64,000 bases of DNA from Pseudoramibacter fermentans (GTDB lineage Bacteria > Bacillota > Clostridia > Eubacteriales > Eubacteriaceae): the NCBI GenBank assembly GCA_009493725.1, contig VOGB01000003.1, positions 62,001 through 126,000 on the forward strand. The letters run 5' to 3'. Under the pieces are notes generated by a model that saw nothing but the letters and a program-made list of their open reading frames with translations, made no database searches and was not told the origin of the DNA. Both the position numbers and the translations under genes were made by a program. Below, one piece after another: positions 59,275 through 64,000 of this stretch (position 1 is the first letter of the stretch; each line of letters starts with the position of its first letter).

Positions 59275-59433
59275 TTGACGAATACAGACGGGAAAACATA
59301 TCGTTTTTGTGGCGCTTTATGCGCTGATTTAGATTTGGATGGTACGGATCTGTCGGATTTAATCAGAGATACTTTGGGATTGCCTGACTTATATGTTTTC
59401 GATGGCAATGATCAACCGGATCAGGAGGACTGA
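59275..59433 (+). CDS. Possible small acidic protein of 52 residues
   Basis: A TTG-started frame, six bases after the permease stop, with TGAGGAAAA just before it. The peptide is highly acidic (about 14 D or E), with DLDLDGTDLSDLI and ending NDQPDQED, plus two cysteines (RFCGALCAD). I recognise no family. The base composition lies between the ABC genes and the AT-rich island downstream. Confidence 0.4.
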   Translation: MTNTDGKTYRFCGALCADLDLDGTDLSDLIRDTLGLPDLYVFDGNDQPDQED

Positions 59434-59482
59434 TCTGTGTACGGCAATATGAGAATTAAAAAAGGAATGAACTGGTTTAGTT

Positions 59483-60172
59483 ATGTTTGAAATGGAAAAA
59501 ACATTAATTGTTGTTTATAAAGACGAGATGTTAGTTAATCAGCTGAAAAAACTTGTTGAGACTAAAGATGATAATGATAACGGCGAAGTTGTAGGTACGA
59601 CGGACAATTCAATAAATATTGTGGCTTGGAATGAAAAAGTTTGGTTGGAAAACAAGAAAGCTGGAAATATTAAATCAAAAGTATTGTTTCTTGGTTCGAT
59701 CAAAGGCACAGATAAATTAATTCCGGTTATTGATGTGAAATATGACAAACACGGCGTAAAATATGGATGGGCAGGAAATCAGGCTATAGTTTATGCGAAT
59801 CCCAAAGAAATCACGAATAGAGAAAAATATGTGGAATTTATCAATGACCTTTCAAATTTACCTGTTCCAGATATCGTGAAGAACCCAAAGGATTCGAAAC
59901 TTAAAAAAGTCGCTGAAAATCTGCCGAAATTCAATGTCGCGGAGACAATCAGACAAAGAGTAAAACAAGAAAAAGTTAAAGTGCCGGAATTTTTGCAAAA
60001 GGCAAAAAAGGCGGTAAAAAAAGAAGTTGAAGTTGTTGGAGAGGCGGGTTCAAAGGCGGTAAATGCGGCTGAGGATTTGTTTAGAGATAAAAATATAGTT
60101 ATGAAGCAGCAGTTATTTTATGGTGTTGTGAATCTATACAATAATGACCTAGAGCAATTTATGAATTTGTAG
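59483..60172 (+). CDS. Unassigned 229-residue protein, first gene of the AT-rich island
   Basis: I cannot assign this protein. Its N terminus (EKTLIVVYKDEMLVNQLKKL) looks like a Rossmann-type beta-alpha start; VVGTTDNSINIVAWNEKVWL and SKVLFLGSIKG look like further strands. The middle contains YGWAGNQAIVYANPKEI. Residues about 150-205 are strongly helical and lysine-rich (RQRVKQEKVKVPEFLQKAKKA). It has no signal peptide or membrane helix. The next gene starts 9 bases later, so they form one unit. AT-rich codons differ sharply from the flanks, and the start has only a weak ribosome-binding site. Confidence 0.75.
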   Translation: MFEMEKTLIVVYKDEMLVNQLKKLVETKDDNDNGEVVGTTDNSINIVAWNEKVWLENKKAGNIKSKVLFLGSIKGTDKLIPVIDVKYDKHGVKYGWAGNQAIVYANPKEITNREKYVEFINDLSNLPVPDIVKNPKDSKLKKVAENLPKFNVAETIRQRVKQEKVKVPEFLQKAKKAVKKEVEVVGEAGSKAVNAAEDLFRDKNIVMKQQLFYGVVNLYNNDLEQFMNL

Positions 60173-60181
60173 GTGATTTGA

Positions 60182-61687
60182 ATGAGCAATATTGAAGATG
60201 TCAGATATGGATGGAATTTTATGGCTAAACTCTTGGGAGCAGATTTGGGTGGACAGACTGCATATTCTGATTATGTTCAAAATGTTGCTGATAACAGTAG
60301 GATTCAATTACAAAATAATAAGATTCGGGAAATTAATAACGCCATTGACGAATTGACGCAAAATATCAGCGCGTTAAATGATTCTCATCCTGGAATTGGG
60401 CCAGATCAGCTTAAGGGCTTTGTTGCTGAGGAATGGCATGCTCAGACATTTAATATTGATGCCATTTCCAAAGATTCTGCAAACAGAGCATGGACTTTGA
60501 AAGAAAATGGATATGCGAGCGTTGATATAGATACGAACTTTGGCAAACAGTATAGTCTAAAATACTCAAATTATGCAGATAAAGCAGAACAAATGCAGGC
60601 AGCATTGAATCGATATACACACCGGCCAAAATACCATGGTCAGGAGAGACTCATTGCCGCAGAACAAGTGCAGGATGCAAAGGCGGCAGCTAGAAGAAGG
60701 GCAATCAGAAATAGTGAAATTAGACCAGATGTGTCACAGTCTCATTCGGAAACGGGAAAACATCTCTTAGGAAAAGTGTCTGACGGAAAAGGCGTCGAAT
60801 CAAAGGAACTTTCTATAAAAGAATCTAAAACCATTGCAAGGGAAGTGCGAAAAAAGAGTTTTGACGCTGAGAAGCATGGGTATGAAAAACAGACGCCATT
60901 AAATAAAGTTCAAATCGATTATTTAAATCAAGCAATGAAGGCAGGATTGACGGCCGCGACGATTTCTGCGATTGTACAGCTTGTTCCTGAATTGTATAAA
61001 GCGATAGATTTTCTTATTAAGCATGGAGAAATTGATTTAAACGGAATAACGCAGTCGGGGAAGAAAGTTATATCAGTGAGTGCTGAATCTTTCCTACGGG
61101 GATCAATCGCTTATGGGATCGAGATGTCGATTCAAAAGGGCTTATTAGGAGAGGCTGTAAAAGCGGTTACGCCAACAATTGTCGGCGCAGCAGTAACAAT
61201 TGTGCTTGGTACAATAAAAGATAGTATTTATGTAGCGGCAGGAAAGATGTCCGAAAAAGAAATGGGAATGAGATTTATAGATTCAATGATCATTTCTTCT
61301 GGTTATCTTGCCAGCATGAAAATTGGCGGCATTATTGCTCAAGCTTTATGTCCGCAGCTTCCTGGAATTGGATATGCAATTGGCAGTTTGTTAGGCTGTT
61401 CGGTTGCGGTGGTTTATAGTATTGGAAAGAAAAAATTAATATCTTTCTGTGTTGACACTGGTTTTACATGCTTCGGATTGGTCGATCAAAACTATCAAAT
61501 CCCCGAAGAAGCGCTTAAAGAACTGGGCGTCGAGACGATCTCTATTCCACATGCAGATGTTGAAAGAACAAGGGTCAATACCATTTCGACACAACAATCT
61601 TTGGATACTGTACAGTATGATACGATTGATATTAAGGTGCTCAAGCGAGGGATCATCGGAGTTAATCGCGTAGGGTATGTATGCTAA
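60182..61687 (+). CDS. Unassigned 501-residue protein with helical core and membrane-like C-terminal half
   Basis: I do not recognise a named family. Residues 1-60 are polar and helical. A striking motif follows (GFVAEEWHAQTFNIDA, then FGKQYSLKYS). Residues 145-235 are charged and helical. From about 245 there are several amphipathic or hydrophobic stretches (LTAATISAIVQLV, TIVGAAVTIVLG, IGGIIAQAL, GYAIGSLLGCSVAVVYSIG) that could insert in a membrane or form a glycine-zipper pore. The C-terminal 70 residues are polar. There is GTGATTTG before the ATG and a terminator 107 bases after the stop. It is AT-rich like its partner gene, so probably acquired together. Toxin, defence effector and phage roles are all open. 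Confidence 0.75.
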   Translation: MSNIEDVRYGWNFMAKLLGADLGGQTAYSDYVQNVADNSRIQLQNNKIREINNAIDELTQNISALNDSHPGIGPDQLKGFVAEEWHAQTFNIDAISKDSANRAWTLKENGYASVDIDTNFGKQYSLKYSNYADKAEQMQAALNRYTHRPKYHGQERLIAAEQVQDAKAAARRRAIRNSEIRPDVSQSHSETGKHLLGKVSDGKGVESKELSIKESKTIAREVRKKSFDAEKHGYEKQTPLNKVQIDYLNQAMKAGLTAATISAIVQLVPELYKAIDFLIKHGEIDLNGITQSGKKVISVSAESFLRGSIAYGIEMSIQKGLLGEAVKAVTPTIVGAAVTIVLGTIKDSIYVAAGKMSEKEMGMRFIDSMIISSGYLASMKIGGIIAQALCPQLPGIGYAIGSLLGCSVAVVYSIGKKKLISFCVDTGFTCFGLVDQNYQIPEEALKELGVETISIPHADVERTRVNTISTQQSLDTVQYDTIDIKVLKRGIIGVNRVGYVC

Positions 61688-61793
61688 GGGATTTATAGAG
61701 GTTAACTCTAAATAATTAACATAGAAAGTGTTTGATTATTTAAGCTTTGCAAATGAATAATGAGCTGGATAGACGACAACCGGCACCCTTTCT

Positions 61794-61825
61794 CGGCATC
61801 GATCTTCGGATCGGTGCCGCTTTTT
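61794..61825 (+). terminator. Terminator of the AT-rich island
   Basis: The arms CGGCATCGATC and GATCGGTGCCG with a TTCG loop are followed by CTTTTTG. Confidence 0.75.
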
Positions 61826-62046
61826 GTTGTTGAATGTCTGTTTTTTGAGAGGATAGCCACAACGATTGACGTGATTAAGGTGGCGAAGCTCCATGAAGAT
61901 GTTGGAATTGCTGCCGCTTTGTCAGCGTAATGATGCAGCAGGCAATCACGTCTTAATGGCCGGGCGCGGTCTTATTCGCAAAGATGGTATCGGCGGCTGC
62001 CAAGAAGTGGTAAAATAATGTGTATACAATAAAATGTGAAGGAGAT

Positions 62047-62062
62047 GTCAAGCGCGCTTGAC
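62047..62062. promoter_or_regulatory. Perfect 16-base palindrome before the alcohol dehydrogenase gene
   Basis: GTCAAGCGCGCTTGAC lies 30 bases before the start codon and just after an AAGGAGATG sequence; a likely operator in the leader. Confidence 0.5.
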
Positions 62063-62091
62063 GCAGCCTGCAGGAAACGGAGGAGTATGAA

Positions 62092-63198
62092 ATGTCAGAA
62101 TATTACAGCATCTATCTGCCGAACTACACGATCGGACACGGCGTCTACGAGAAAATTCCAATTGTCTGCCGCGACTACGGCATGTCGGCCGTCATCATCG
62201 GTGGGAAAACCGCGCTTTCCAAAGCGGAAGCCAAGATCCGGAAGGCCGCGGAAGCAGGCGGTATGCAAATCACGGGAACGCTCTGGTACGGCGGCGAGTG
62301 CACCTACGAAAATGTGGAAAAGCTGGCCGCGGAACCGGCCGTGCGCCAGGCGAAACTGCTTTTTGCGGTCGGCGGCGGCAAAGCGACCGACACGACAAAG
62401 GCACTGGGCGAAAAAATCAACAAAGCTGTTTTTTCGTTCCCGACCATTACGTCAAACTGCGCGGGATGTACGAGCGTCAGCATCATGTACCACGAGGACG
62501 GGAGCTTTCTTGAGCCCTTTTTCATCACGCGGCCGCCGATGCACACGTTCCTCGATCTCGATATCATCGCGGCGGCGCCGTGGAAATATATGTGGGCCGG
62601 CATGGGAGACACCTACGCCAAGTATTTCGAAGCGACGATGTCCTCCCGTGGAGAGGAACTCAGCCACTACGTCGGCCTGGGGGTCACGATCAGCCGAATG
62701 TGTCTCGATCCAATTCTGAAGTACGGGCGCAGGGCGCTGGAAGACAATAAAAAAGGCGTAGCCTCAAAGGAACTCGAAAACATTGTGCTCGCGATCAATG
62801 TCACGACGGCGCTCGTTTCGATACTCGTCACAAAGGACAAAATCATTGATTACAACACCGGCCTCGCGCACGCGATCAATTACGGCTTGACCTCATTCCC
62901 AGAGGTCGAGCAAAATCACCTGCACGGCGAAATTGTCTCCTTCGGCGTGCTGATCCTGCTGCTCGTTGAGAGCCAAGTCAATCCCGCATTTAAAGAGCAG
63001 TACAAGGAGATGGCCGCGTTCTCCGCGGATGTCGGACTGCCCAGATGGCTGGACGATTTGGGCCTAACGGACGCTGACGAGGACCGCGTGATCGACTGCG
63101 CCATTAAGATGAAGGACATCGATCACAATCCCTATCCGATTACGCGTGAAATGGTGACGAAGGCTTTCGATACACTCAAAGGGGATTATAGAAAATGA
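62092..63198 (+). CDS. Iron-containing alcohol/glycerol dehydrogenase family protein
   Basis: This is a 368-residue metal-dependent dehydrogenase of the GldA-like group. The NAD-binding motif is FAVGGGKATDTTKAL (about 91-105) and the metal ligands are in GDTYAKYFEA (about 169), GLAHAINYGL (about 258) and EQNHLHGEIVSFG (about 277). Substrates include glycerol and short alcohols. The start follows GGAGGAGT. Its stop overlaps the permease start (ATGA), which suggests the permease imports its substrate or a related compound. Codon use is host-like. Confidence 0.9.
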   Translation: MSEYYSIYLPNYTIGHGVYEKIPIVCRDYGMSAVIIGGKTALSKAEAKIRKAAEAGGMQITGTLWYGGECTYENVEKLAAEPAVRQAKLLFAVGGGKATDTTKALGEKINKAVFSFPTITSNCAGCTSVSIMYHEDGSFLEPFFITRPPMHTFLDLDIIAAAPWKYMWAGMGDTYAKYFEATMSSRGEELSHYVGLGVTISRMCLDPILKYGRRALEDNKKGVASKELENIVLAINVTTALVSILVTKDKIIDYNTGLAHAINYGLTSFPEVEQNHLHGEIVSFGVLILLLVESQVNPAFKEQYKEMAAFSADVGLPRWLDDLGLTDADEDRVIDCAIKMKDIDHNPYPITREMVTKAFDTLKGDYRK

Positions 63199-64000
63199 AA
63201 AAATCTTCAGAAAATTTCCCGGGAAATAATGATCAAAAGCCATTGACCACCCCTGCGACGCTCATTTTCGGCGTCGCCTTTGTGTGGTTCAGCACGCACT
63301 TCGGGGGCGGCTTCGCTTCCGGCGCGCAGCTCTACACCTACTTCATTCGATACGGCATCTGGAGCCTGATCATGCCAGTGGTGGCCATGGCCTACAACGC
63401 GTTCTTTTTCTATTATTGCTTCCGTTACGCCAGAAAACACGAAGTCTACGACTACCGTTCGTACAACGACAGCTTTTATGGCAGATTCGCGCCGATTTTT
63501 TCGAATCTGTTTGAATTCTTGTACATCGTCGTCATGTGCATCGCGCCCGCGGTCGCCTTTGCGACAGGCGGCGCTACGCTCAACGCGGTGACCGGGATTC
63601 CGTACTATCTGTGCACGCTGATTATCGGAGTGTTCATTTTTATCGTTGCCATCTTCGGCACGGACCTTGTGCGCAGGGTTTCGACCGTGCTTTCGATCGT
63701 GATCATCGCGGGGCTGCTCGCGGTGTGCATTCCGAACATCGTCGTCAATGCCGACGGCATCCGCGCGTCCATCAAAGCCATGACCGCGGCGGGCGGCAGC
63801 GCTTCATTCGGGCGCGCGCTCTATTCGGCATTTCTCTACGGCACATTTCAGCTGTGCAACGTCGCCGTCTTTGTGCAGCACGGCAAATCTTTCGCGAAGC
63901 CTGAAGACGCGAAGAAAAGCGCGATCCTCGGCTGGATCATCAACTCCGTGCTGATGCTCCTCGTCGTGCTCGGCATCCTGACCGTCTACACCGATCCCAA
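63195..64000 (+). CDS. YkvI-like multi-span membrane permease (truncated by the window end)
   Basis: At least 268 residues are visible, still open at the window end. After a polar N terminus there are about seven hydrophobic helices starting near residue 20 (TLIFGVAFVWFSTHFGGGFASG, with a glycine-rich unwound-helix look typical of amino-acid/APC-type transporters). It overlaps the dehydrogenase gene by 4 bases. The substrate is unknown, possibly an amino acid or amine. Only the 5' part can be judged. Confidence 0.75.
   Translation, partial: MKKSSENFPGNNDQKPLTTPATLIFGVAFVWFSTHFGGGFASGAQLYTYFIRYGIWSLIMPVVAMAYNAFFFYYCFRYARKHEVYDYRSYNDSFYGRFAPIFSNLFEFLYIVVMCIAPAVAFATGGATLNAVTGIPYYLCTLIIGVFIFIVAIFGTDLVRRVSTVLSIVIIAGLLAVCIPNIVVNADGIRASIKAMTAAGGSASFGRALYSAFLYGTFQLCNVAVFVQHGKSFAKPEDAKKSAILGWIINSVLMLLVVLGILTVYTDP

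Larger units (their letters stand above)
61688..62091. other. Intergenic region after the AT-rich island
   Basis: These 404 bases contain the terminator of the island (61794-61825), a short coding-like stretch ending IDVIKVAKLHEDVGIAAALSA before a stop at about 61928-61930, which may be a gene remnant, and the leader of the next gene with a palindrome. A possible -10 (TACAAT) lies near 62024-62029. No intact gene was found. Confidence 0.5.

Overview
The window is bacterial chromosome with tightly packed operons, Shine-Dalgarno sites of the AGGAGG type and a gene content typical of a strictly anaerobic, fermentative Firmicute of class Clostridia. Supporting genes are pyruvate formate-lyase with its activase, rubrerythrin, a DnaD/DnaI-type primosome, a MetA-type homoserine acyltransferase, YhaM, RicT and an rlmD-type methyltransferase. 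The core genes are clearly GC-rich, judged by eye at near 60 percent. The family Eubacteriaceae or a neighbour is a guess. The left edge lies close to the replication origin, because recF-gyrB-gyrA opens the window.

Region by region: 1-6.4 kb holds recF-gyrB-gyrA-rpe. 6.5-10.1 kb holds a DMT exporter, a UbiB kinase with a phasin-like protein, and an alkyl-DNA transferase. 10.1-12.3 kb is an AT-rich gap followed by a cell-wall-anchored VWA protein. 12.3-14.5 kb has tRNA-Gln and a dnaD-dnaI helicase-loading pair on the minus strand. 14.6-21.3 kb holds murA behind a leader with its own promoter and terminator hairpin, walJ plus an HtrA-like protease, rubrerythrin with a PerR-like box, and a secreted L,D-transpeptidase carrying nine ricin subrepeats. 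21.3-27.6 kb runs from a HAD phosphatase through a MarR regulator and a Crp/Fnr regulator to pflA-pflB, with a consensus FNR box before pflA. 27.7-34.1 kb holds redox and nucleotide enzymes, including a NYN-LOTUS / YjbQ / YhaM / ArsD-like operon and a phosphopantetheinyl transferase. 34.1-41.4 kb holds an ArsR metal sensor, a phosphoesterase with larC, ftsH, a lytic transglycosylase, metA and a tRNA deacylase. 41.5-49.9 kb holds an HD-GYP protein, a tmk / decarboxylase-like / holB / ricT operon, a ferredoxin, a solitary EutS-like microcompartment shell gene, a DUF3089 hydrolase and rlmD.

From about 49.9 kb the character changes. An AT-rich accessory segment holds a DUF4143 ATPase followed by a second, diverged copy of the 3' end of rlmD, then a DUF1016 nuclease, a DUF3784 membrane protein and a decayed IS3-family element sitting in the loop of a split terminator. 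Host-like genes resume with DUF4180, threonine aldolase and an ABC exporter whose permease looks internally shortened. They are followed by a second AT-rich island (59.3-61.7 kb) with two proteins I cannot assign, and then an iron-type alcohol dehydrogenase overlapping a truncated permease.

The points that most deserve follow-up are the unassigned AT-rich module at 59.3-61.7 kb, the duplicated rlmD tail, the IS in a terminator, the FNR-box/pfl leader with its two hairpins, the murA leader transcript and the lone EutS-like shell protein. All functional assignments come from reading motifs by eye; no database search was possible.
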